The notes beneath the pieces were generated by a model, which was not told the origin of the DNA, did no database searches, and saw only the letters and a program-made list of their open reading frames with translations. A DNA stretch of 64,000 bases from contig CM031561.1 of assembly GCA_018466975.1 (NCBI GenBank), positions 868,001-932,000 of the forward strand, in the 5' to 3' direction. The stretch's first letter is position 1, and every line of letters starts with the position of its first letter. Position numbers and translations under genes: made by a program. Positions 45,172 through 57,058 of the stretch are shown here, in pieces. This DNA is from Sparassis latifolia. Lineage: Eukaryota; Basidiomycota; Agaricomycetes; Polyporales; Sparassidaceae.

Positions 45172-46426
45172 ATGGCGGACCTTCCCACGGCGAGAGAACT
45201 GGAGCTGGAGACGCTGCTGAGGCAGCGGGATGCGCAGGTCGCAGAGCTAACGGTGCGTGTCGTGTGCGCCACTCGTCGTTGACCCCTCATGTCGATCCGT
45301 CCTGAAGGACGAGGTCGCACAATTGCGTCAGTATCTCTCGACGCAGCCCGCGCCCTCCACGACCGACCCCATTTCTCTCCCACCTGCGCTCGTGTCCTTG
45401 CTCTTGCCTCACATCAACGATCGCCCGTTGAACAACGCGACGGCGACATCCAATTCAGTAACTGCCGCTCTAACTCAGCGCGCTAAAGTACTTCAGGAGG
45501 AGAATGACGAGCTCTACGAGCTCCTGAAAACCGGTGAGACCGGACGGCTGAAGGAAGACGTGCGCGCTCTTCGCCGGGTAGTACAGAAATTGGAGGGGGC
45601 GCTCGAAGGTGCGATAACCGCACGCGCGCCTTTGATCAGCCGCACTAATCGTCCGCCACAGAATCACATCAGGTTATTGCCTCTCTCTCGTGCGTGTTCT
45701 CTATTATCTGTATTGTACTACCCCTCATTGCGACCCAGGTCCGAGTTGGACAAGTCTCACGAGGCTGTCATGGCGAGCGGCCGTCTGGCGAACGCTCCGA
45801 GCATCCATGCCCCCTCACACTCGCCGACGCCGCGCAATGTCTACCAGGCTCCTCCACATTTGGTATCTGCAACGAATGGGAAGCCCCTACCCACGGGGCC
45901 TCGGGCCCACAAAAAGCCGCGTCTGTCGGAGTCGCACACACCACCCGCCCGCTCTAACGTGTCCTTACCGCCTCCCACAAAGACATTCGCAACCAACGCC
46001 AACTCCATCCCCATCAAGGATGTGCGCGGGCGCCGTGGATCTACAGACAAGAAGCCTCCCGCGAACAACGTGGACGTTGCCGAGGACCAGCGAAAGAGGC
46101 CACGGTCACCTGAGCCGGAACGTGACCGTGACCGTGTGCGGGGTCGAGACAAAGACAAGGAACGCGAGAAGGAGACGGAGCCCGACCGCGATCGCGCGAG
46201 GGAGCGCGATAGAGACCGTGGAAGGGACAAAGAGCACGAGCGCGACAGAGACCGCTCTTCCCGACGGACTGGCGGGCGAAGTTACATGTCGAACAGCAGC
46301 GCTGGCAGTGGTGGTGCCCAAAGTGTCGCTGGGGGAGGTGGTGGTCGGCGAGGCCGAGGGGCAAATAACGGAAACGCCGCTTACCCCGGCGGGGACCGGA
46401 CGTTGGCGGAACGCATGGGACTCTAA
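45172..46426 (+). CDS. WTAP/Mum2 homolog, mRNA m6A methyltransferase complex subunit
   Basis: Exons 45172-45252, 45308-45608, 45662-45689 (28 bp) and 45739-46426 give 365 residues. WTAP/Fl(2)d/Mum2 is a coiled-coil partner of the mRNA N6-adenosine methyltransferase. The N-terminal coiled coil matches the family closely: ELELETLLRQRDAQVAELT, VLQEENDELYELLKTGETG, LKEDVRALRRVVQKLEGALE, ESHQVIASLSSELDKSHEAV. The short third exon encodes HQVIASLS and restores that match. The C terminus is disordered: Pro-rich, then a long RD/RE/KD-rich run (DRDRVRGRDKDKEREKE), then a Gly-rich end. The start is the ATG at 45172, which begins the coiled coil directly. Confidence 0.85.
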
Positions 46427-48361
46427 TGGGACTCAGGGTTTGGGTTAGTCCTCTGGTTTGCTGGATAGTGGATATATGACAGGATGTCTCTGAACCACGG
46501 TCCATCTAGTGTACACGGTACGACGATTTCTTCACACATCTGCAATCCCGTGTATCTGCACTGTCTAACTTATTTGTATTTCTACCCGCAGTTGTATTCA
46601 TATATCATGTTCACGCTCTCGCACTGCTTTCTGGAATCGTGTTTCGTAATGTAATGTATCGCCCAACGCCCTTTCGCTGCGACTGACGCGGAATTCTCCT
46701 GAGTTTTTTTACCTAGACGTGTTATGCATCTCGTGTTTCATAGCACTCTCCCAACTCTAGCTGCACTGTATTACCTCTCATGCGCTGTCCAGTAATCCCC
46801 ACACGTGTATATTTCCAGGGCCCTCTCCGGTCTTTTTCCCCCGGGAGGTCGCCATCGTGCATCAGGGCAACACGGACTCTGCAGTGTCGCCGTTTCAGCT
46901 GCGCGCCCACGGTGAGCGGTTCGCATAAGCTCGCACAGCTGACTGACGCTTTATTTGACATTCCTCCGAGTCGGCCTCGCCTGCGTCCAGCGACAGGCGC
47001 GCCGAAACGAACGAATCAGGCCCGCGCGCTCCTGTGTCCGCTGCGTCTGCCTGCACTGCGCGCGCACTACTAGCCAGATGCAGGAACGGGCCCCGCAGGC
47101 GCGAGAGCTATGGAATCCCGGTGCGTTCGGTTCTCACACGCGGGCCCTGGGTGCTGCAGTGAAACGTGAAATATTTGCGTGGTTCATTCCAGCGGCTGTG
47201 CTCGCCTGCAGGTCGGCTGCCGCTGACGACGGGCATATGTATGTGTGGGCGTCTCTGCGTCTCGTGAATTCGGGGACGCGACTCGTCGTGCCGCGTTTGG
47301 ATTTGTGTCGGGCGTCCGCGTCATCACTAGCATGAGTACTTGGCCCAGCGGGCGCGTCTGGACGAGTCGCAGCGCTGCCAGTCTGGCGCGGAGGTTGCGC
47401 GTTACCGACGTGGAACGGCATGTGCGCCGATAAGCAGGGAAGAGACGGTCGCGCACTAGCTAATCTCGTGCTAGTTGCTCGCAGGCTGCGAGGAAACTGA
47501 AGCTCAGATCCCGAGTGCTCGTTCAACGTGCGTGGCTCCGCATGCAAGTACTCCTGATCGTTGGGAACTAGTAGTACCTACACGGCACGCTGTCGGCTGG
47601 GAACTAGTAGTATCTACACGGCACGCTGTCGGCGAGGACGTGCACGATGGGCCTGTGAAATCCCCGTCTCTGCATCCATTCAAATCGCGAACTCACTGGC
47701 CATGGACTGTAAAGCTTAAAGGACGATAACATGCATGAACGGACTTCGCGAGGGGCGCACAGCCGCCGTCTCAGACGCACTAGCACGATCTTGCCCCACT
47801 AGGTTCCCAGGTAAGACGGTATGAATTGTGAATGCTAGTTATACAGAATGACCGCAGTGCGAACACGAGCCGCGGAACAACGAAGAGCGAAGTCGGAAGC
47901 GAATTATGTACCATTAGAATAACTTTATCGACGAAGGACGCCCAGATTTATCTACAGGAAAGTAAAGTACAGGTACCGTAGGATATATGACCGGGATGTT
48001 CAGTCGAGCACGGACGATGATAGATAGAGAATTTCAAAACGAACGTGGAGTGGGATGACGACGGGGCCAGCGAGAGTTACAGGATTATGACGCAGGCGCG
48101 AAGCAGAGAGCGAGAACAGCAAGGTTCTAGGGTAGCGATTGGGAATAAGCAGAGAGTGTACACGGCATGCGGCCAAACGGGCAGCACACACATGCCAGCA
48201 AGAGTCCTCCTTGTCCGAGGAGTGAGCGGAGGCCGATCCACCGCGGAGCGCAGGGGAGAACGCGAGCGGATGATCCTTGAAGAGAGGCGAGATGTAGGGC
48301 GCAGCGTGAAGGACGAGGATCAAATGTCCAATGACCTCGGGATCCTGTAAAGCGGAAGATG
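46427..48361. other. Gene-poor region, no gene seen
   Basis: About 1.9 kb with scattered ORFs on all frames and no domain or splice-supported exons. Contains a short tandem duplication at 47562-47633. Confidence 0.5.
47562..47633. repeat. 36-bp tandem duplication, two copies
   Basis: Unit TGGGAACTAGTAGTAYCTAC followed by ACGGCACGCTGTCGGC occurs twice in a row with one C/T difference. Confidence 0.9.
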
Positions 48362-48973
48362 CTAAACGCTTGTCACGCACGGAGCTTTGCGACGAGCCCA
48401 CCTCTTGTGCTTCGGAGGAGAGGATAGGGTGGGCGAAGAGTACTGGTCCATATCCGGGATGACGATCTGCCTCCCGTTCAAAGGGCGGGGGCGCACGACG
48501 GACCGCCGGGCGCCGGGGGTGGCGAGTGCGGAGAGGGGGATGGGTGGCACAGGAGGGGGTGGCAGGTCGAATTGGGGAGTGGGGGGCGGAGAATGAGAGC
48601 GCGAGCGACAAGTGGCTACGACGGAGGGTGAGCGACGGTGACCGCGTCTGGACGACGGAGAGGACGCGGGGGAGACGGGAGAGGGGGTAGAGGAAGACTC
48701 GGCCCGAGATTTCTGAGTGCCAAACTCGTCGCCGTCAATCCACAGCTCGGACTGGACCTTCTGGCTGAGGACATGGGGCTCATGGCTGGCGGTGAGTTTC
48801 TGGAGGAGAGGAGAGCCGATGAGGCGTGGTGGGATGGGTGGCTCCTCGAGCTGAGTGGGGATGAGGCGGCTGCGGGACGACCTGTGAGGGATGAGCGGCG
48901 GGGGCGGGACGGAGGAGGAGGGAGCGTGCTGCGGGGAGCGAGTGCGCGGGGGCGGAGAGAGGGCGGTGGACAT
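48362..48973 (-). CDS. Proline/serine-rich hypothetical protein
   Basis: A single open frame of 203 residues from the ATG at 48973. No known domain. The protein is Pro/Ser-rich (PPPPLIPHRSSRSRLIP, LPPPPVPPIPLSALATPG) with a basic C terminus (PKHKRWARRKAPCVTSV), so it may be nuclear. The composition drives long open frames by chance on GC-rich DNA, and a second ORF overlaps in another frame, so this could be spurious. For it: the segment SQKVQSELWIDGDEFG is less repetitive, and the frame ends in a plausible charged tail. Confidence 0.45.
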   Translation of the reverse strand: MSTALSPPPRTRSPQHAPSSSVPPPPLIPHRSSRSRLIPTQLEEPPIPPRLIGSPLLQKLTASHEPHVLSQKVQSELWIDGDEFGTQKSRAESSSTPSPVSPASSPSSRRGHRRSPSVVATCRSRSHSPPPTPQFDLPPPPVPPIPLSALATPGARRSVVRPRPLNGRQIVIPDMDQYSSPTLSSPPKHKRWARRKAPCVTSV

Positions 48974-51900
48974 GGCGGGAGGGGGAGAAGGACTGGAGGC
49001 ATGGTGAGATGGCAGGCGTGTCTTTTGTACGGTGGTCGAGTGTGGCACTGGCTGGCTGCGTGCGGCAGCTCAGAGAGGAAGGGCGTCAGTCGCCCGATTG
49101 CATCGCAGGGTGGGACAGGGCCAATGGCAGGGGCCGCAGGGGCCGCAGGGCAGGCCTAGGGCGCCTGTCGAGAACCCAAAACATACGCTGACACAGGTTC
49201 CAGTCTCGGGCGTGAAATAATCCACGACAACCGGGATCGCTGTCCGCATGCATCCGCCTGCTTCCTCTCGCTGCTGCCTCTCATCGCGACTGGCGCGTCG
49301 ACGTCGTGCGCCTTGCGACGGCGACGGGGCGGATCGTTGGAGGATGTTGCTCCCGCGCCTCTCCTATGCGCTCCTACCTCAGCGCACGGCCTGCCGACGT
49401 GACCCAACGCTCGGCCAGATTGTCTTCGCGATTTCTTCCATCCCGCCTGCCGCCGTCACACCTGTCATCTCAGATCTTCCAACTCGTCCCATTTATCGCA
49501 AGAACCCCTCAACTGTCAGCGCCTCCCTCATTTTCGTACACCCGCTCACCTTGCTCAGAACGCCCTGCCACTCCCTTAATGCAACCCGTCGCAGTCGGCA
49601 CTTCTCGCGCGCTCCTCCTCTCTTTGTCAACTCTTTTATCTCATCTCTCCGCATCTCTGTCATCCGCTGCTAGTGCCGCAGGACTAGACTTACAGCTCAC
49701 CGCCCCGTGTACGCCTGGCCGACGCCCAAACACAATTTCTAGTCCGAATCCCGGTTCTTCACACACATGCCGGCGGCCTGTCTTCAACGGTCTCGACCAA
49801 AATTCACCCATGCAGCGTCACCGTATTCCTCTATATCTGCACGTCATTATACGGGCACCCGTCTTCCCCTTCAAGCTCCAATTAATGCCAACACTCGCCA
49901 TTCCATCTCAGTCGGCCCGTCAGAACGCCCGCCGTTCACTGTAGCGAAATCGCCCACAGTGTGGTAGCACTTCAACTTTGCGTTTTCTGTTCGGATTCCG
50001 CCCGTCCGTGGTTGTCTACGGCGATACCGCATACATGCGGTGTGGCGTGCAGCGCGTGGCTTCGCGAACAGAACCTGCGCTGAGCTCTCACAGCTGTCGA
50101 ATTAACCTCTGCCGCGAACCGCGTTCAACAGTGCGCATCCCGGCCTCGACAGCTCCCACGGCCGCTTCGTCTGTCCAGCGTCGGCGAGCGCCCACGCGCG
50201 AAATTAACAGGTCTTGAAGTGCGCGCGCGGGGCTCCCGAGCTCGGGCGATTCGCGCTTCTGAACAAGCAGCGTTCGTGCCCGATAGGATACCAGCTGCCC
50301 AGGTGTGTGATCCGTCTCGCGACGCTGTATCGCTCATCGTTCCATTTCGCTGAAGAAGCCTGTTGCGTCGTGTCATCCACACCACAAATGAGCGCACTCG
50401 AGACGCGCACTGGATCCCCACCTGACTACTGGCAGGGTCGGAGTCCAAGCCTGCGGCGCAGCACCTGGTGCGTCTCAAGTTTATCGTCTGCCCAGAGATT
50501 CACCATAGCTATTAACTTACCCGGGTCCTGAATATTAATACCCGTCACCGGCCACTATCGGCAACAGCGTGCAGTGCTCACTAGCCATACAAGGACCTAA
50601 TTCCGCCCGAGGACGAAGTTGATGACGAATGTCTGCATAAGAACTCTCAAGATTTGGGGGACCGCTGCGGGGATGACCGACGCGGTTTACGTCGCGGGCT
50701 TCCTCCCAAGATCCAGAATCTTGCTCCTTAAGCTTACGGTAGCCCACGTCGGCGGGAGTCCCCCAGCTCCCCAGCGCGTGCGCTGCGGCCGGCGGCGACA
50801 GACCTGCGTTGATGGCATCATGCACTTGCACAATGACGCTGTGCAGTGCAGATAAGCCAGGAGGGCTTCGAGGGCTTCTCTGAGACCCTTGTGCCATTTT
50901 CAGCGTCGAGGGTTTCATCTGTCAGCCTCGGGTAGATCGCCAGTGCTAGTGTGTCCGTGAATCTCTCCTATGATAGCCACGCGCAAGTACTCGCCGAAGG
51001 ATCCTGCGTCGGGTGGTCAACCCGGTCAACTCGGAGAGTCCTGCGCACGTGGGTCTCTCGGTCTTTGGTACCCATTTGCTTGCATCTCTGTGCAGGGCCA
51101 ATTGCAATTGGTCAGCGGTCGTCCATCACTTGCAATTGGTTGCTGTTATCCCGTCAGTCCCTCGAATTTTAGCCCCGCCCTTGCTGCAGAGACCTGCTGC
51201 GGGGCGTTGAGTAAGTGCTATTGCATTTTCGTCGGGCTGCGGCGGGATTATACAATCCTCAGTCCGCCCAGGGCGGCTAGATCGTCCGTGGTCCGTCGGC
51301 GTTCTAACGGTGCACTCTGCCGCACGGCGGATGCTGTGCACCGATCGACCCGTGCGTGACCGACGGAGGGAGGGCGGATTTCTGCTCGCAGTAAACATTT
51401 GTGCAAAGCCTTGTCTCGAGATGATTAATCCGATTGGGCGAGGCGTATACGGTGCGCGAAAACGAGCTCCTGTGGATATCTTCGTCTTGCTGTTCGGCGC
51501 GATTCCCTCTGCGCGGGCTCACTAGCACTCTTCGGTCCCAGCTTAATGTGTCTATTTCGACGACATCACTGGTGTGGAACTTCGTTCTGCGCAACCCCAT
51601 TTCTTCTGGTTCGGCGGTAGCTGCGCCCCGAGCCTCCCATCCAACGTGTGGCACCAACCATCTACAGATTGCATATTCATAGATTCAGAGATTGCGCTCG
51701 GTGAGCGGCCATATATTCCCCGATGCGCTCTCTCATGTACATTAATATCAACGTTACTGATATCATCCGGGGTCCTCGAAGCACTGCGTTTCGAACGTGA
51801 TGTGATGATACATTGTTCACGAATGTGATTTACTGCACTACTTTTAGCTGCTATCGTAGTATGGTCCGAGTGGAGTCCAAAAGTGAACTGTTATATCTGT

Positions 51901-52203
51901 TCGACCGCCAATTCCCGCATGCGTCCTCCCTCGCCAATAATCAACGAAGATGCGAGGATACTGCGAGGTTCACGCCTCCGGGCGGCGGTATGGCGGCGAG
52001 GCGCGTGACGAGCGCTGCATGAGGGTGCGCGCCACAGGGTTGCGGACTGTGGTGAAACGGCGACGCAATGGTCGCAAGAGCGCGAGATGCGAATGCGCAT
52101 GCAGTGCGGGGGTTGGGGATGGAGGGATCGGAAGCTGAGACGCGTATGTGGTGGATTCCAATATGGGCAGAGGCCCGCCGACGACCTGCTGTAAATAGAC
52201 CCT
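48974..52203. other. Gene-poor region, no gene supported
   Basis: About 3.2 kb. ORFs of 100-210 codons occur (the longest at 49306-49944, plus strand, Ser/Arg-rich) but overlap others on both strands, lack family motifs and have no consistent splice sites. No repeat or element boundary was seen. Confidence 0.5.
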
Positions 52204-52419
52204 CTACACCCTGAAAATCTTCTTCAATCCCATAGAGAAGGAGCTGCATTTCCTCTTTGGGACTGCGGCCCCGCCCGAGGGCCTGAGCGCATGGCAGAGG
52301 TCGTCGTACATCGTGTACGTTTCGCGGGGGGACTGCGATGTGCCGAACATGCTGAACGCGTTGGGCGAAGTGGTGGCGGCGGGGAAGAGGGAGAATGCGG
52401 GTGTGGTGGAGTAAGACAT
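52204..52419 (-). CDS. Short basic-tailed protein, unknown family, paralogous to the relic at 41.6 kb
   Basis: A 71-residue ORF from the ATG at 52419. The middle PNAFSMFGTSQSPRETYTMY is shared with the relic at 41620-41845. The C terminus is basic (KRKCSSFSMGLKKIFRV). There is no signal peptide, no CaaX box (so not a pheromone precursor of the usual type), and no recognised domain. Having a diverged relative on the other strand, similar in both DNA and protein, is the main reason to think it is or was a gene. Confidence 0.45.
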   Translation of the reverse strand: MSYSTTPAFSLFPAATTSPNAFSMFGTSQSPRETYTMYDDLCHALRPSGGAAVPKRKCSSFSMGLKKIFRV

Positions 52420-53666
52420 CGCTGATGTTATGAGAGCGAGTGTGAGTGTGAGTGATTGCAAGTGGTTGTGTGGTAGTAAGCGGAGAAGGCTGGATCGTCG
52501 CAGACGAATTTGCTGGCTGAGTAGCGGTGAGTGCTGATGAGGACTTCATGGCAGAGAACGGTACGGCTTATATACCTCAGGACATCCGTGATGACTGCAG
52601 GCGTGATTGCAGGAGGATGGCGACCGATCGGTGTCGGTGAGAAATTCGCGACTCCTGCCTTTCGAGGTAAGTGTTGGACAAATAAAACAGGGACCCACAT
52701 AAACACACACACACAACAGCGTATCCAGGTAACGGAGGAATTAAGCGCGAAAATCGCGAGGAAAGCCAATGAATGAGCGACGAGGTCGACGAAGAAGTCG
52801 AACAAAGGACTCGCGCACGCGACGCGTCGGGACGCGTTGTGGGCGACTGTTTGGTTCTCTTTGTCTTCGGGAGAACACAAACATGTACAAATTTTTTCTT
52901 CCTCAGGCAAATTTCTTCCGCTGTCGCCGAACTGTCTTGTCTCCTCCATGATTGCGTTTAAGTACTTGTCGAAGGTGAGTTTGTGGTTAGAGGTCATCCT
53001 TCTCTGTGATGTCAATTTATTCCCAAACATACGAACGCTGCTCTGCGTCATGAAATGAATTTACTCTACAACGGTATCTGAGTTCCCGTTTCTCCTGCAT
53101 CATCGTGCTTCATATGGCGCTGGACTGATAGCTGGCATCCAACAGTGACTTTACCTGAACGGTATTTTCGGACGGTAATGGGATTTCTTCGTCTTCATTG
53201 CTGAGTCGTGATTGCTCGGTCCTTTCCAGCGGTGCTTCATGTGTGAACCTTGGGTGAGTTCCATCTTCTGTACCTTCTCGACGATTTGCCTTCAGTGATG
53301 ACACATTATTCACACTGTATGAACATTCGTGCGTCAAGCATCGATGTCTTGAATTTTCTCCTACAACGGTATCTGATTCTTTCCCTTTTTGATCTATTGG
53401 CTTGTTTTGCATGGCTTCAGTTCCTTACTGACGTCCGTGATGTCTGTTCAGGCTTAATTCGAGCAGTCAACGGATACTTTGGACTTTTGTGATGGTGCCG
53501 AAGACCGTATGTTCGCGGTCGTTGTGTGGTTATTTGTCACGGTGCTGCATAGTATACATAGTATACAAGATACACAGTATACAAGTGCGTATAGAAGGTG
53601 TCTCATTACTATTTGCAAGGGCGACAAAAATACATATGATGGTTTCACACATACGTGGCACACTGG
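52420..53666. other. Region with diverged direct repeats and possible exon fragments
   Basis: Two segments about 295 bp apart (near 53060 and 53355, plus strand) share a CTACAACGGTATCTGA core and weaker flanking similarity. Minus-strand frames here (53412-53110, and about 53051-52700) look protein-like but I could not join them into a gene. An (AC)n run lies near 52705. Confidence 0.4.
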
Positions 53667-54355
53667 TTATGCTCGCGACCCATCATCATCGAACGCATCT
53701 GGAGGCACCTGCCCTTGAATTTGACTCAGTGCACCCTTGATGATGTACAGGAACGGACCCGACTTCGCTGGAGGCGGTGTTGACTGATAGGCGACCGGGA
53801 GGGTACATCGAGGGCAATGGAATCTATACTGCCGTTCGTGACCGCCTTCCCTACGCGTAGAACCAGTAGTGAGAAACAAATCAACGCCAAGAACGCGCGT
53901 ACTAACCGCTCGACCAAGAGTGGATCCTTGGGTGTCGCATTGAGCTTGAAGATCCTGGCCTTCCCAAGCGCATCATCCCGCGTACGGACGATGGTCGCTC
54001 CGTCTGTCTTGCGCTTGGGCAGGGAAGCTAGGCTTTTGTCGATGACAAGCTGTGACACGCATCATTTACGGAACCCGAGGTGTGTCCGGTTGGAGCGGGA
54101 AGGACGCACGATGAACTCTCCGCAAATGCAATCTGTGCCAAGAAGACTGTAAGCACGACAAGCGGATCAAAGGCAAGCAGGGAGTCCCACAATAGACCCG
54201 CAGTGCCGCTGTTGATGATGCAGTTGGTTGCGCTGGCGAATGGTGGCAAGATGCCCAATATTAACTCAGCCTATCCACGCGGGAACGGAGAGAAGCTTGT
54301 TCGACTGACCATCCGTGGAGGATGAGACTGCCGAGCGTGAAACGACCTTGGGCAT
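53667..54355 (-). CDS. STEEP1/CXorf56 (UPF0428) family protein
   Basis: Five exons (54355-54310, 54232-54191, 54132-54110, 54049-53907, 53850-53667) sum to 146 codons, 145 residues. The third exon is only 23 bp. Splicing gives the family signature VYYCICGEFILVIDKSLASL-PKRKTDGATIV, then GGHERQYRFHCPRCTLPVAYQS and a hydrophobic strand PFLYIIKGAL. The two CxC/CxxC pairs suggest a metal site. In mammals STEEP1 helps STING leave the ER; fungi generally lack that pathway, so the ancestral role is unknown and may be splicing- or ER-related. The gene would be missed without modelling the tiny exons. Confidence 0.85.
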
Positions 54356-54620
54356 TCTGGCGGGACGAGAAGCAAGCAACGATGAGAATCACGGTTCAAC
54401 TGTAGGGCGGCAGATCAAGTGAGCAGAGTTAGAAAGAACCCGAGGTCGTCGTGGTGCTTTGGCTTTGAGCAGAGAAGGCACGGGTGCACGTGACACGCGT
54501 ATCTTATTATGACACTCTGCTCCGCCAGTGCTCGTGCTGTGCAACTTCCGTCTTCCTTAATTCTCCCCATACAGCCTCTTCCGGCAGTTCACACCCTCCT
54601 CTGCCCCCACCCCCTTTGTC

Positions 54621-56655
54621 ATGGCGGAAAAGGATGCCACTGCGAGGCTGCGGCGAGCTGTCAAAGGTGAACCTTTCAATAGCCTCGCGCTTGACGTCAG
54701 AGTGCTCATCGCTTGCACAGAGAACAACCTCTTTCTGGTCAAACGCCTGATTAAGAGGACCGACATGCGAAATTCGGACCCATCCAATAAACGTTACACC
54801 TCTTTGGCTTGGGCTGCGGTGCTCGGTCACGAGGAGACGTTTGAGTTCTTGCTGAGTAGCGGTCACGACGATCATGAATATAGCAAGGTCAGTATCCGCC
54901 ATATACTGAGAATCGATCATGGCCGACTTTACCCCAAGGACTCGGATAATAACACCATCCTGATACTTCTCGCCGACGTGAGACCTCCCTATGCAACTGC
55001 GTACGGGGCGGGGCCTAGTGATCCTGACTTCCTCAGCGCTACACTACGGATGGCACGGTTGTACTATGACCGATACCCGGACATCCTGGATTGGGCAAAT
55101 ATCGAAGGCAAGACTGCTCTTCACGTGGCTGCGTTGAAGGGGAATGAGGACCTAGTTCGGGTCCGTCCTATGCCTTCACGTTCAATGTGCCCCATCCTGA
55201 CCTCCAGAGACAGATGCTATGTGATTTGGGGGCAGATTATGATTTGGCTGATAACGATGGAAACACGCCACTCCATTAGTGAGAACGTCGCGCGTGTTTT
55301 GGTGGACGCCACACTAACATTGTGCTACAGTGCCAGTGCCTGGGGTCACATACAGGTATGCGACTGTTAGCTTGATAAGGTTCACTACCACTGACTTGGT
55401 CTTAGATCGTCCAACTGCTTATTGAACGAGGTTGTCAATATTCCACCCGGAACAACGAGGGTTTCACTCCGTCGGATTATGCATATTCGTGCGTATGGGC
55501 TTCCATTCGTCCTCGCAGGTCTCTCACGTGAGTTGGAACAGAATTAGCACAAGAGATACGTTGCAAGATGCCGCTCGAACGCAGTTCGAACTAAACAAGA
55601 AGGCAAGGCGGAACGTTTTCGCGCAAGCTGCGGCGAGGGGGACCGAGTGGGGTGCCGCGTCAGGTCAGATGCACCCTCCTACACTGAGGGAGTATGAATA
55701 TTCGAATGGGTCCGTTCGAATGCGTAGCGGGTCAGGAACGAGCCGCACTACCGCAACCTCGGAGAGTGACTTGAATGACAGCCAGGTCCTCGGCCAGTCC
55801 CCGCAAAGCAATCCGTCTCTGGGATCTTCGCTATCACCCTCACGGTTCCCCATTGCCTTGCCATCCGGCGCGCACTTCCCCGCACAGGCATCCGGTAGCT
55901 CGTCCAGCACCTTCTCCGGCACTGTGCCTCCCCCGTCGAAACTGCACTCCGCTTCGCCTCTCGCGCTAAACCCGAACCCAGCTTCAGTATTGTCGCCGAT
56001 TGCGACGCGCATGCGGGAACGGGATGCGGACGCGATGGAGAAGTACAAGATGCGCCAGCGTAGTGGAAGTGCAACCACTGCTTCTACAGACACGCATTCA
56101 CAGAATGGATCGGCCCAGTCTGTCACAGCACCTGGTCCGTCCGTGGATGACCTCAAGCCGCTGAGCACGCTGATCGCAGTCGGATCAGTCGCACCCCGGC
56201 GTCGACTACGACCTTCCGCCTCTGCAGCGCAGCTCCATAGCCCGCAACCTCCCTCCGCATCTCTGAATACCGCTTCGCCACATCAGGAAAACGTACGAAA
56301 TCGGTCGGGTACCAGCCCGGCAAAATTGACCCCTCCCCCGCTGACGCCTTCTCCTACATCGGAGGCGTTGGCGCTTCCGACGCCCACTCAATCCTCCTCC
56401 CGACCATCATCATTTCGCCCTGGACAGTCGGATGGGCTTCCGAAAAAGTCGTACACCGGTCCACCGAGCGAGTATGCCAAGTTTCCGCCTCCGCCACTGG
56501 AAGAACATCCAGAGCGGTCGGCGACGCCTACCATTCCGTCACACTTACGTCGATTGCCATTCAACTTGCTGTCGTCACACAAGAATAGTCTTGATTCACA
56601 TATCGCCGCTGGCGGCCACCGGAGAAACGCTTCTGCGAATACGGCGGTACGATAG
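54621..56655 (+). CDS. Ankyrin-repeat protein, AVO2-like (candidate TORC2 subunit)
   Basis: Exons 54621-54666, 54721-54887, 54939-55160, 55208-55278, 55331-55355, 55406-55488 and 55548-56655 give 573 residues. The first 270 residues hold ankyrin repeats: RLRRAVKENNLFLVKRLIKR, TSLAWAAVLGHEETFEFLLS, KTALHVAALKGNEDLV, NTPLHYASAWGHIQIVQLLI, NEGFTPSDYAYS. The RLRxA-(I/V)-x-N-L-x-(I/L)-VKRL start matches yeast Avo2, a non-essential TORC2 subunit; that assignment is inferred. The C-terminal half is Ser/Pro-rich and disordered, with a conserved-looking RNVFAQAAARGTEWG after the repeats. Ankyrin similarity alone would not fix the family. Confidence 0.78.
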
Positions 56656-57058
56656 GACAGTTGTTGTGCGAATAGATTCTGAACAGTTGTATCATTCTTG
56701 GAGGGTCTGGTTACGGTTGTACGCATGCGGTCTGTAGGCTTTGTTTCATGCTGTCTCTGTATCTACACTCTACTAGAGTTGTGAACGCTACTTATACATT
56801 CATTGCAGCAGGACGTCTATAGTTTTAGAGCGTGATGTCATGCGCACTGGACCGTGTATACTATTTACCTGGGCGAGAGCGCGTCCGACGCGTTCACGGC
56901 AGATGCCGGGTTATTTACGCTATCCAGTACGCCTTCCACTGCATGCAGTCCGCAAGGCCAACCTGCCCATAGTCCGAGCTTTCCCCTGCTTTTAGCCTTC
57001 AGCGTCGTATCCTGTGTCTCAGTGCATCGGTCAACGTATCTCCCTACTACTCCCCGTC
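56656..57058. other. Intergenic region, no gene seen
   Basis: Four hundred bases between two plus-strand genes; the right half is C/T-rich, as expected of a fungal promoter and leader. Confidence 0.5.

Noticed and set aside
49306..49944. 212-codon plus-strand ORF
   Set aside because: Ser/Arg/Pro-rich, overlaps another frame, no domain, no splice sites, no start context.
52204..52419. Mating pheromone precursor
   Set aside because: Length fits, but the protein ends FRV with no CaaX prenylation motif, and no pheromone receptor gene is nearby.
55519..55527. Nine-base microexon in the AVO2-like gene, bounded by CTCGCAG and GTGAGT
   Set aside because: The flanking introns would be 30 and 20 bp, too short to splice; a single 59-bp intron (55489-55547) explains the join.
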